DNA from: Streptomyces orinoci
GTDB lineage: Bacteria; Actinomycetota; Actinomycetes; Streptomycetales; Streptomycetaceae
Direction: 5' to 3'
Assembly: GCF_003121295.1 (NCBI RefSeq)
Contig: NZ_PHNC01000031.1
Coordinates: forward strand, 808,439 to 872,438
DNA length: 64,000 nt
Of the stretch, positions 56,913 through 64,000 are shown piece by piece; position 1 is the stretch's first letter, and the number at the start of each line of letters is the position of its first letter. The notes beneath the pieces were generated by a model, which saw nothing but the letters and a program-made list of their open reading frames with translations, did no database searches and was not told where the DNA came from. The position numbers and the translations under genes are program-made.

Positions 56913-58160
56913 TCAGCGCACTTCGGGACGGACCAGCCATTCGCCCTTGCGCATCACGCCGGCCGGCTCGAAGGAGTGGTCCAGTACCACCAGGTCGGCG
57001 TCCTTGCCCTCCGCCAGGGAGCCGACCCGGTCGTCCACGCCCAGCAGCCGGGCCGGGTTGGCGGACAGCGCCTGTACCACGTCCTCCACCGGCAGCCGGT
57101 CCACCGTCACCGCGCGGCGGAAGGCGGTGTCCAGGGTGAGGGTGGAGCCCGCGATGGAACCGGCGGTGGGGCCGTCGGCGATCCGGGCCACCGCGTCCTT
57201 GACCTCCACCCGCATCGGGCCCAGGGCGTACATCCCGTCGCTCATCCCGGCCGCGCCCATGGCGTCGGTGATGAAGGCGACCCGGTCCGCGCCGGCCCGG
57301 GCGAAGGCGAGCTGGAGCACGGAGGGGTGCAGATGGGTGCCGTCGTTGATCAGCTCCACGGTGACCCGCTCGTCCTCCAGCAGCGCGGCGACCGGGCCGG
57401 GGGCGCGGTGCAGCAGCCCGGGCATGGCGTTGAACAGGTGGGTGGCCACCGTGGCGCCCGCTTCGATGGCCTGGAGCGTGGCCTCGTACGAGGAGTCGGT
57501 GTGCCCCACCGCGGCGATCACCCCGAGGTCGGCGAGCATCCGGACCGATTCCAGGCCGCCGGGCAGCTCCGGGGCCAGGGTCATCATCCGGGCGGTGCCA
57601 TGCGCGGCGTCGATGAGCTTGCGGACGTCCGAGGGGTCGGGGGCGCGCAGCAGCCCGGGCTGGTGGGCGCCGCAGCGGTGCGGGGAGATGAACGGGCCCT
57701 CGAAGTGGACCCCGGCCAGCTCGCCCTGCTGGGTCAGCTCGGCCAGTACGGCCGCCTGCCGGGCCAGGTCGTCCAGGTCGCCGGTGACGGTGGAGGCGGC
57801 CATGGTGGTGGTGCCGTGCGCCCGGTGGGCGTTGATGGCGGTGAGCGCCTCTTCGGGGTCGCCGGAGGAGAAGGAGGCTCCGCCGCCGCCGTGGACATGC
57901 ATGTCCACGAAGCCGGGGACGATCCAGTGGCCGGTGAGGTCCAGGGTCGGGCCCTCGTCCATGGCCGGGCCCGGTCCGGGGGCACCTGCTTCCGGGCTCG
58001 CGTCCGGAGCGGCGATCCGGCTCGCGTCCGGGCTCCGGTCTGCGCTCGTCACGGGGAGGACGGCCGCGATACGGCCGTTCTCGACCACCAGGCGGCAGCC
58101 CTCGGCCACTCCGGTGGGCAGCACCACGCGGGCGCCGGTGAGAACCGTTCGATCCACCAT
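56913..58160 (-). CDS. nagA: N-acetylglucosamine-6-phosphate deacetylase
   Basis: Converts GlcNAc-6-P to glucosamine-6-P. The 415-residue amidohydrolase has HVH metal ligands (residues 88 and 90), Glu in GVHFEGPFISP, AVGHTDSSYEAT and HLFNAMPGLLHR for further histidines, and the catalytic Asp in AFITDAMGAAG. An unusual low-complexity insert (about residues 41-68, with repeated PDAS) lies in the N-terminal beta domain. The ATG shares one base with the nagK stop, so the two are coupled. A homologue could also use GalNAc-6-P. Confidence 0.93.
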   Translation of the reverse strand: MVDRTVLTGARVVLPTGVAEGCRLVVENGRIAAVLPVTSADRSPDASRIAAPDASPEAGAPGPGPAMDEGPTLDLTGHWIVPGFVDMHVHGGGGASFSSGDPEEALTAINAHRAHGTTTMAASTVTGDLDDLARQAAVLAELTQQGELAGVHFEGPFISPHRCGAHQPGLLRAPDPSDVRKLIDAAHGTARMMTLAPELPGGLESVRMLADLGVIAAVGHTDSSYEATLQAIEAGATVATHLFNAMPGLLHRAPGPVAALLEDERVTVELINDGTHLHPSVLQLAFARAGADRVAFITDAMGAAGMSDGMYALGPMRVEVKDAVARIADGPTAGSIAGSTLTLDTAFRRAVTVDRLPVEDVVQALSANPARLLGVDDRVGSLAEGKDADLVVLDHSFEPAGVMRKGEWLVRPEVR

Positions 58161-59104
58161 CAGGCGGTTACCTCCGTGAATTCCATGGCGAGCAGGTCCC
58201 AGGCGAGCAGGCCCGCGCCCAGGCAGCCGGCGGTGTCCCCGAGGGCCGCCGGGACGATCAGGGGAAGCCGCTGGAAGGTGAGACGCTCCCGGACGGCCGC
58301 GCGCAGCGGTGTGAACAAGGTTTCCCCGGCCTCCGCCAGGCCGCCACCGATGATCAGGGTATGGGGGTCCAGCAGGGTGAGGCCGATGACCAGGCCGTCG
58401 GCCAGGGCGTCCACGGCCTGCCGCCAGACGGCCTCGGCGCGCGGGTCGCCGCGGCGGACGGCCTCGGCGCAGGCGGCGGCGTCGGCTGCGGGGTCGCCGG
58501 TGGCCCGCGCCCAGGCGCGGCTGATGGCGGAGGCGGAGGCCAGGGCCTCCAGGCAGCCGGTGGCCCCGCAGCCGCAGCGGGGGGCGGCCTGATCGCTGCG
58601 GACGCGGATATGGCCGATTTCGCCGGCCGAGCCGTGGGCGCCCTCCTCGATGCGGCCGTCGATGCCGATGGCGCCGGCGATGCCGGTGCCCACGGGCATG
58701 AACAGGAAGCGGTCGGTGGCGCGGCCGGCGCCGAGGCGGCCCTCGGCCAGGCCGCCGGTGCGGACGTCGTGTCCTACGGCCACGGGGAGGTTCAGGTGCC
58801 GGCCGAGTTCGCTTTTCAGCGGGACCTCGCGCCAGCCGAGGTTGGCGGCGTAGACGGCGGTGCCGGTGCGGGTGTCCACGATGCCGGGTACGGCTATGCC
58901 CGCCGCTTCCGGGGCGCGGCCGAAGCGGGCCTCGCCCAGGGCGCGGAGTTCGGCGGCGAGGTCCAGGATGCCGGTGACCACGGCGTCGGGGCCTTGGGCT
59001 GTGGCGGTGGGGCGGCGGGTTTCGTGCAGCAGGGTGTGGTCCTGGCTGACGAGTGCGGCCTTGATGGTGGTGCCGCCTACGTCCAGGGCGATGACGTGTT
59101 TCAC
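58160..59104 (-). CDS. nagK: N-acetylglucosamine kinase NagK (ROK family)
   Basis: A 314-residue ROK sugar kinase. Phosphate loop IALDVGGTTIKAAL, sugar-binding VGHDVRTGGLAEGRLGAG and GSAGEIGHIRV, and the Zn-binding ROK signature RCGCGATGCLEAL. No HTH, so it is an enzyme rather than a ROK repressor. GTG at 59104. A dre-like site 29 bases upstream and coupling to nagA match the DasR-controlled nagKA pair of S. coelicolor. It phosphorylates GlcNAc, probably intracellular GlcNAc from chitin or cell-wall turnover. Confidence 0.9.
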   Translation of the reverse strand: MKHVIALDVGGTTIKAALVSQDHTLLHETRRPTATAQGPDAVVTGILDLAAELRALGEARFGRAPEAAGIAVPGIVDTRTGTAVYAANLGWREVPLKSELGRHLNLPVAVGHDVRTGGLAEGRLGAGRATDRFLFMPVGTGIAGAIGIDGRIEEGAHGSAGEIGHIRVRSDQAAPRCGCGATGCLEALASASAISRAWARATGDPAADAAACAEAVRRGDPRAEAVWRQAVDALADGLVIGLTLLDPHTLIIGGGLAEAGETLFTPLRAAVRERLTFQRLPLIVPAALGDTAGCLGAGLLAWDLLAMEFTEVTA

Positions 59105-59132
59105 GTCGTCCAGTGTTGCGCGTGGGGGCGCG

Positions 59133-59148
59133 AAAGGTCTAGTCCACT
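59133..59148. promoter_or_regulatory. DasR-responsive element upstream of nagK
   Basis: The - strand reads AGTGGACTAGACCTTT, 13 of 16 identical to the dre consensus AGTGGTCTAGACCACT, at the position where nagKA of S. coelicolor is DasR-controlled. Confidence 0.6.
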
Positions 59149-59184
59149 GTTCGGCGCCCCGTTGCACGGGGGGCGCCCCCTCGC

Positions 59185-59640
59185 GCCCCTTGCGGGGTGC
59201 GGCGCCGTTTCCGCGGGGGTGCGTGTCTTGTGCGTTGCCGGGTGCGGCGCCGTTTCCGCCTGCGGCGGGCTCGCCCCACCCACGCGCCACCCGTTGCTGT
59301 CTCCCGGGTGGGGTGAGCTTGCCTGCGGGGGTTGCCCGCCGTCGGCGGCTGACGGTCCGCGGTCGCCGACGGCGGGCAACCCAGGCCGGAGAGCCCAACC
59401 GACCCGGACAACGGTCACGGGTGGCGCGTGGGTGGGGCCGACCGCCGAAGGCGGGAAACGGTGCCGCCCCCGGCAACGTACGTCCGCCCCCGGCAGGGAA
59501 TCCGCACCCGGAACCGTGCGCGGGAGGCGCCCCGCGGGAAACGGCGCCGCACCCGGCAATGGCGATCGCCTCCCGGCGCAGCCGGAATGGTGCCGCACCC
59601 GGCAACGGCGAGCCCCCGGCGCAGCCGGAACGGGGCCGGG
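59185..59640. repeat. Large palindromic repeat, copy B, with a 46-bp tandem tail
   Basis: In the 566-base gap 59105-59670. Perfect 17-bp inner arms at 59331-59347 and 59364-59380, perfect 21-bp outer arms at 59274-59294 and 59417-59437 on exactly the same centre (59355.5), and further matching out to 59233 and 59478. It therefore forms a near-continuous palindrome of about 245 bases. Downstream, a 46-base unit beginning CCGCACCCGGCAA is repeated at 59547 and 59593. No gene in the gap. Confidence 0.85.
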
Positions 59641-59670
59641 CCCGGAAAAGGGCCCTGCGCCGGGGAACCC

Positions 59671-60609
59671 TTACGCAGCCCCGCCCAGAATGACGCTGCG
59701 CGTCAGATTGCGCGGGGCGTCGGGGTTCAGCCCCCGCCCCTCCGCCACCGCGACAGCCACCCGTTGCGCCCGCACCAGATCCGCCATCGGATCCGCGCCG
59801 ACATGCACCAGCGTCCCGCCCACCCCCACTATCTCCGCCGCCAGCCCCTCCGGCAGCGGACCGAACGCCCACACCACCCGCCCCGGGCCGGTGATGGCGA
59901 CCGGCCCGTGCCGGTACTCCATCGCGGGGTAGGACTCCGTCCACGCCCCCGCCGCCTCGCGCATCTTCAGCGCCGCCTCCTGGGCCACCCCATACGCCCA
60001 GCCCAGGCCCAGGAAGGTCCACTGTTCCGCCTGGAGCACCGCCGCCGGTACCGAGTCGGTGAGTGCCGCCTCGGCGTCCGTGACCGCCTCGGCCACGGTC
60101 CGTACCCCCTCCGGGAGGGGGCCATGGGCCTCCAGCCCGGCCCGCAGCAGGGCCAGTGCCGTGGTGGCGAAGCGGGTCTGGACCACGGAGCGCTCGTCCG
60201 CCCAGTCCAGCACCACCGCCGAGCCGGCGGCCCGCAGCACCCCGCTTCCGGGGTCGGCGGTGATCGCCACCGTCTCGGTGCCGGCACCGGCACCGGCAGC
60301 GCGCAATTCGTCCAGCAGCCGCAGCACCTCACTGGTGGTGCCGGACCGGGTGATCGCCAGCACCCGGTCATAGCGCCGGCCGACCGGGAACTCCGAGGCG
60401 GCGAAGGCGTCCGTCTCGCCCTGCCCCGCCGCCTCGCGCAGCGCCGCGTAGGACTGGGCCATAAACCAGGACGTGCCGCAGCCGGTGACGGCGATCCGCT
60501 CGCCCGGTCTGGGCAGTTCCGCCACCGAGGGGGCGAGGGCGGCGGCCCGCCGCCAGCAGTCGGGCTGGGTGGCGAGTTCGCCGGCGGTAAGGGAGACGGA
60601 GGGCTTCAT
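59671..60609 (-). CDS. SIS-domain sugar isomerase/deaminase (AgaS/GlmS-like)
   Basis: A 312-residue protein with two SIS domains and no glutaminase domain. The first has GCGTSWFMAQSY and ITRSGTTSEVLRLL; the second has GLGWAYGVAQEAALKMREAAGAWTESYPAMEYRHGP, which carries the substrate-binding Glu and His typical of GlmS/AgaS. Expected reaction is deamination and isomerisation of glucosamine- or galactosamine-6-P to a ketose phosphate. ATG at 60609. It is upstream of nagK on the same strand and divergent from the sugar-binding protein. Confidence 0.87.
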   Translation of the reverse strand: MKPSVSLTAGELATQPDCWRRAAALAPSVAELPRPGERIAVTGCGTSWFMAQSYAALREAAGQGETDAFAASEFPVGRRYDRVLAITRSGTTSEVLRLLDELRAAGAGAGTETVAITADPGSGVLRAAGSAVVLDWADERSVVQTRFATTALALLRAGLEAHGPLPEGVRTVAEAVTDAEAALTDSVPAAVLQAEQWTFLGLGWAYGVAQEAALKMREAAGAWTESYPAMEYRHGPVAITGPGRVVWAFGPLPEGLAAEIVGVGGTLVHVGADPMADLVRAQRVAVAVAEGRGLNPDAPRNLTRSVILGGAA

Positions 60610-60622
60610 ATGCGCTGGCTCC

Positions 60623-60685
60623 TTGGCGGATCGGTTGCCTGATCGGGTGCCTGATCGATTGGCGGATCGGTCATGATCGGTTGTC
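60623..60685. promoter_or_regulatory. Direct-repeat region in the SIS/sugar-binding divergent promoter
   Basis: TTGGCGGATCGGT occurs at 60623 and 60659 and TGCCTGATCG at 60636 and 60649, giving five GATC(G) motifs in about 60 bases. Candidate operator for co-regulation of the divergent genes. Confidence 0.4.
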
Positions 60686-60862
60686 CGTCTCCGTGGATAG
60701 CAGCCGCCCCGCGGTGGAGGGAAGGGCGAGGGCGGGGCGAGCGCCCGTTCGAGTAGCGCTTAAGGTGGCGCGGAAGAGATGGCGGTCACCCGTCAGGGAT
60801 GGCGGTCTCCATCCGAACTCCATCCGAATGGATTTCTCACCGATCACGAGGGCGGAAAGCAA

Positions 60863-62134
60863 GTGCAGCGGCGGCGTTTCTTGGGTCTGACGGCGGCTGG
60901 TGCCGCGACGGCGGCGATGGCGCCGGCCCTGACGGGTTGCGGTACCGGAGCGGGCGGTAGCAAGAAGATCACCCTGGTCGCGGCGGAGTACGGCGACGGC
61001 AAGCCCGCCAACAGCTCCAAGCGCTACTGGGACTCGGTGGCCCGTACCTTCGAGGGCGACCACAAGGGCGTAAAGGTCTCGGTCGAGGTCTACAGCTGGA
61101 CCGAGGTGGACAAGAAGGTCGCCGACATGGTCGCCGCCGGGAACGCCCCGGACATCGCGCAGATCGGCGCCTATGCCGACTTCGCCGCGGCGGGCAAGCT
61201 CTACAGCGCCGACCAGCTGCTGTCCGTCCCCACCCAGGCCGACTTCATCGACTCCATCGCCGCGGCCGGCGAGGTGCACCGGATGCAGTACGGCCTGCCC
61301 TTTGTCTCCTCCACCCGGCTGCTGTTCTACAACAAGACCCTCTTCGAGAAGGCCGGTGTGCTGCGCGCCCCGCAGAGCTGGGACGAGCTGCAGGCCGCCG
61401 CGTCCAAGCTCAAGGACGCCGGGGTGAAGATGCCCTTCGGCCTGCCGCTGGGCCCCGAGGAGGCACCCGCCGAGTCCCTGCTGTGGATGCTGGGCGCGGG
61501 CGGTGGCTACACCGACAAGAACGACGACTATGTGATCAACTCGCATGAGAACGTCCAGGCCTTCACCTGGCTGCGCGATGAGCTGGTGGGCAAGAAGCTG
61601 ACCGGCTCCGACCCGGCCCGCACCAACCGTCAGGACGTCTTCGACGCCTTCTGCAAGGGCCAGGTCGGCATGCTCAACGGCCACCCCAGCCTGATGCAGC
61701 AGGCCGAGGCCGGCGGCATCAAGTACGGCATGGCGCCGCTGCCCGGTATCAGCGGCAAGGCCAAGTCCACCATGGGTGTGGCCGACTGGCTGATGGCCTT
61801 CAAGCAGAACGGCCACCGCAAGGAGATAGGCCAGTTCCTGGACTTTGTCTACGGCACCCAGACCGTGCTGGACTTCACCACCCAGTACGGCCTGCTGCCG
61901 GTGACCCAGTCCGCCTCCGACCAGATGCAGAAGGACGGCCAGAACAAGAAGCTGCTGCCCTTCCTGGAGCCGCTGCAGAACGCCGTGTTCTACCCGGCCA
62001 ACAAGACCTCCTGGGCCAAGGTCAGCAAGACCATCAAGGAGAAGATCGGCCAGGCGGTGCAGCCGGGCGGCGACCCCATGGGCGTGCTCAGCGAGATCCA
62101 GACCCAGGCGCAGTCGGTGGAGAGTCCCCATTAG
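60863..62134 (+). CDS. Sugar ABC transporter substrate-binding lipoprotein
   Basis: A 423-residue family 1 solute-binding protein. The start is a GTG at 60863 (GGAAAG upstream), giving a twin-arginine signal RRRFLGLTAAG and lipobox LTGC near residue 27. Mature features are DIAQIGAYADFAAAGKL, FVSSTRLLFYNKTLF and QVGMLNGHPSL. No permease or ATPase follows, so it must borrow them; MsiK is the probable ATPase. Context suggests an amino sugar or chito-oligosaccharide ligand. Confidence 0.9.
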   Translation: MQRRRFLGLTAAGAATAAMAPALTGCGTGAGGSKKITLVAAEYGDGKPANSSKRYWDSVARTFEGDHKGVKVSVEVYSWTEVDKKVADMVAAGNAPDIAQIGAYADFAAAGKLYSADQLLSVPTQADFIDSIAAAGEVHRMQYGLPFVSSTRLLFYNKTLFEKAGVLRAPQSWDELQAAASKLKDAGVKMPFGLPLGPEEAPAESLLWMLGAGGGYTDKNDDYVINSHENVQAFTWLRDELVGKKLTGSDPARTNRQDVFDAFCKGQVGMLNGHPSLMQQAEAGGIKYGMAPLPGISGKAKSTMGVADWLMAFKQNGHRKEIGQFLDFVYGTQTVLDFTTQYGLLPVTQSASDQMQKDGQNKKLLPFLEPLQNAVFYPANKTSWAKVSKTIKEKIGQAVQPGGDPMGVLSEIQTQAQSVESPH

Positions 62135-62144
62135 CCTGGGCGGC

Positions 62145-62480
62145 ATGGACCGGGACGAAGAAGGGTTCCCCGGCCGGGACGCCGACCCGCACCCCGGCCG
62201 GGACTCCGACGCGCTCCCCGCACGGGACGCTGACGCGCCCCCCGCGCCGGACGCCCATGCACTCTCCGCGCGGGACCGCGCCGTGCTCGCCCTGGAGCGG
62301 GAGTCCTGGCCGGGGCCCGGCGCCAAGGAGCGGGCCGTGCGGGAGCGGCTGGGCATCACGCCGACGCGCTACTACCAGCTGCTCAATGCCCTGCTGGACG
62401 ACCCCCGGGCGCCGGCCCACGACCCGGTCACCGTCAACCGGCTCCGCCGGCTGCGGGACGCCCGCCGGGAGCGCCGCTGA
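62145..62480 (+). CDS. DUF3263 protein
   Basis: A 111-residue protein. The first 40 residues are acidic and repetitive (GRDADPHPGRDSDALPARDAD); the conserved part is LSARDRAVLALERESWPGPGAKERAVRERLGITPTRYYQLLNALLDDPRA, a DUF3263 helix-turn-helix-like domain. Function not known; the family often lies next to otsB, as here. ATG at 62145, 11 bases after the binding-protein stop. Confidence 0.88.
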   Translation: MDRDEEGFPGRDADPHPGRDSDALPARDADAPPAPDAHALSARDRAVLALERESWPGPGAKERAVRERLGITPTRYYQLLNALLDDPRAPAHDPVTVNRLRRLRDARRERR

Positions 62481-62509
62481 ATCCCGGCGGAATCGGTAGG
62501 GTCGGGGGC

Positions 62510-63349
62510 ATGGGCAGCCACCCTCTTCCGGAACCCGTCACCCAGGCCGGCCGCGACGGCCTGGCCGCACTGCTGAAACGGCCCGAACGGGCCGTAGTGG
62601 CACTGGACTTCGACGGCACGCTCGCCGAGATCGTGCCCGACCCCGAGCAGGCCCGGGCGCACCCCGCGGCCGTGCCGGCCCTGGCCCGACTCGCCCCGCA
62701 CCTCAACTCCGTCGCCGTGATCACCGGCCGTCCGGCCGGGGCCGCGGTGCGCTACGGCGGCTTCGCCTCCGTGCCGGGCCTGGAGCGCCTGGCGGTCCTG
62801 GGCCACTACGGCGCCGAACGGTGGGACGCCGCCACCGGCACCGTACGCGCCCCCGCCCCGCACCCCGGAGTCGCCGCGGTCCGCGCCGAACTGCCCGGTG
62901 TGCTGGACAACTCCGGTGCCTGGCAGGGCACTTGGGTTGAGGACAAGGGCCGCGCCATCGCCGTCCACACCCGCCGCGCCGCCGACCCGCAGGCCGCCTT
63001 CCAGGCGTTGACCGGCCCGCTCGGCGAACTCGCCGAGCGGCATGGCCTGATCGTCGAGCCCGGCCGGCTGGTGCTGGAGCTGCGCCCGCCGGGCGTGGAC
63101 AAGGGCGTGGCCCTGGCCGAGTACCTCAAGGAGACCGGCGCCGGCTGTGTGCTCTACGCCGGGGACGACCTCGGTGACCTCGCCGCCTTCGACGCCGTGG
63201 CACGGCTGCGCGCCGAAGGCATGGACGGGGTACTGGTGTGCAGCGGCAGCGCCGAGGTCACCGAACTGGCCGCCCGTGCCGACCTGGTGGCCGACGGACC
63301 GTCCGGAGTGGTGGCCCTGCTGACCGCCCTGGCCGAGCGGCTGGGCTGA
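62510..63349 (+). CDS. otsB: Trehalose-6-phosphate phosphatase
   Basis: A 279-residue HAD phosphatase. Motif I is ALDFDGTLAEIVPDPEQA, with the nucleophile Asp near residue 31. Motif II is in VAVITGRPAGA, and the motif III/IV region is KGVALAEYLKETGAGCVLYAGDDLGDLAAFDAV. The cap domain has VLGHYGAERWD and EDKGRAIAVHTR. It makes trehalose from trehalose 6-phosphate. otsA is not in the window. ATG at 62510, 29 bases after DUF3263. Confidence 0.93.
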   Translation: MGSHPLPEPVTQAGRDGLAALLKRPERAVVALDFDGTLAEIVPDPEQARAHPAAVPALARLAPHLNSVAVITGRPAGAAVRYGGFASVPGLERLAVLGHYGAERWDAATGTVRAPAPHPGVAAVRAELPGVLDNSGAWQGTWVEDKGRAIAVHTRRAADPQAAFQALTGPLGELAERHGLIVEPGRLVLELRPPGVDKGVALAEYLKETGAGCVLYAGDDLGDLAAFDAVARLRAEGMDGVLVCSGSAEVTELAARADLVADGPSGVVALLTALAERLG

Positions 63350-63354
63350 CCGGC

Positions 63355-64000
63355 TCAGTCGTCGTCGGGGTCCTTGGCCGCCGCCTTCCTGCCGTCGTCC
63401 TTGATGCCCAGGCCGGACAGCGCGGTGGTCCAGTCATGCGCTATGGCCTGCTGGGCGGCGGCCAGTTGGACCTTGCCGGAGCAGATGGCGGTCTTGAGCT
63501 TGGTCTCCACCACATCCTTGGGGTTGTTGGGGCCGGCGCCGTCCTTGTGACCGGGCGACGGCGGCTCCACCCACAGATTGCGCGGGTCATTGGGGTCCCC
63601 GCCCAGCTGGAGGCTGATGAGATGGTCGTACTCGGCGTCCCGCATCGGCCCCTTGTAGCCGTAGGAGGCCGCGTTGGCGGTCTTCTCCCGGCTGGTGATG
63701 TTCACCGGCGGCCGGATGCCCTTGGTGTAACCGGCCTTGCAGATGGTCTCCTTGATGGTGGCCTGGGTGACCTTGGGGTTGGTGGCGCCCGGGGTGCACT
63801 TGGGGTCGGGCAGCGGCTGTTTGTCGGCGGTGTAGTGATAGGTGCAGCTGCCGGGGGCGGGCTGCTTCTGCACTGTGTACGCGGGCTGCGGGCCGGCGCC
63901 CACCGGCACCGCCTGCCCGTTGGACGAGGAGCCGGATGGCGCCTTGGCGTTGGCGGAGGCCGAGGAGGAGCCCGAGGAGTCCTTGGTGTCGGACTTTTTG
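63355..64000 (-). CDS. Secreted protein with HNH-like motif (N-terminus outside window)
   Basis: Open to the right edge without a start, at least 215 residues. The visible N-terminal part is a Ser/Ala/Lys linker (SSGSSSASANAK), which suggests a signal peptide or anchor beyond the window. The conserved part has Cys-containing strands (GSCTYHYTADK, CTPGATNPKVT, ETICKAGYTK) and then EYDHLISLQLGGDPNDPRNLWVEP, the DH...N motif of HNH/DUF1524-like nucleases. I cannot tell whether it is an active nuclease; the streptomycete family is uncharacterised. Confidence 0.72.
   Translation of the reverse strand, partial: KKSDTKDSSGSSSASANAKAPSGSSSNGQAVPVGAGPQPAYTVQKQPAPGSCTYHYTADKQPLPDPKCTPGATNPKVTQATIKETICKAGYTKGIRPPVNITSREKTANAASYGYKGPMRDAEYDHLISLQLGGDPNDPRNLWVEPPSPGHKDGAGPNNPKDVVETKLKTAICSGKVQLAAAQQAIAHDWTTALSGLGIKDDGRKAAAKDPDDD

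Noticed and set aside
56978..56995. Another dre-like site (GTGGTCCAGTACCACC)
   Set aside because: It lies inside the 3' coding part of nagA, codes for conserved residues, and departs from the consensus at the centre.
59185..59640. Extended N-terminus of the ROK kinase through the palindrome
   Set aside because: The frame stays open upstream of 59104, but it is arginine/proline low-complexity and passes through inverted repeats; the GTG at 59104 gives the normal ROK N-terminus.

Overview
The window is a high-GC actinomycete chromosome segment, almost certainly Streptomyces or a close relative in the Streptomycetaceae. Mycothiol genes (mshD, mshA), CarD, the PhoR/PhoP-PhoU locus, MsiK, the diguanylate cyclase CdgB and DasR-like operators all point that way, as does a gene order that follows streptomycete genomes through ispD-ispF-cysS-rlmB-doxX-msiK and terD-arfB-cdgB-nagA-nagK-otsB. 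Coding is dense, with GTG/TTG starts and many 4-base stop/start overlaps.

1-29.6 kb is core metabolism and regulation. It holds the mshD end, a GntR/ABC exporter operon, a polyphosphate operon (ppk, CHAD, Nudix), mshA with a YbjN protein, an MFS exporter, gpmA, a 27-residue Cys-rich metallothionein-like peptide, and phoU divergent from phoR-phoP across a candidate PHO box. Next come a lipoprotein, carD, ispD-ispF, an F420-type oxidoreductase, two tandem acyltransferases, cysS, rlmB, a DoxX protein followed by a 30-bp tandem repeat array, a nucleotidyltransferase and msiK.

29.7-38.1 kb is an 8.3-kb integrative element in the 3' end of a tRNA-Thr(UGU) gene, bounded by a 45-bp perfect direct repeat. 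It encodes a tyrosine integrase, two divergent HTH regulators, an excisionase-like protein, an AAA (RepA-like) ATPase, several small proteins and an overlapping HTH-Nudix pair. I find no transfer, relaxase or structural gene. The AAA gene has seven copies of a TGTCAGA motif within its first 235 bases, arranged as two opposed triplets with exact 9-bp phasing plus one middle copy. I read this as a candidate iteron origin inside a coding sequence, and it is the most interesting signal in the window.

38.1-54.7 kb is mixed accessory and core: an MMPL transporter, an M24 peptidase, GNAT proteins, an MFS exporter whose C-terminus is read from a dispersed repeat, an M4 protease, a serine hydrolase, terD, arfB, a flavin reductase, cdgB with a BldD-like site, a carbohydrate-binding membrane protein and the remnant of an I36-type inhibitor gene.

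54.7-64 kb is amino-sugar catabolism (aldolase, sugar-phosphate kinase, nagA, nagK with a dre-like site, SIS isomerase) divergent from a Tat-type sugar-binding lipoprotein. DUF3263, otsB and a partial secreted protein follow. Two copies of a large palindromic repeat sit at the aldolase/kinase and nagK/SIS junctions. Functional assignments rest on reading translations and motifs by eye. Comparisons with S. coelicolor gene order are from memory.
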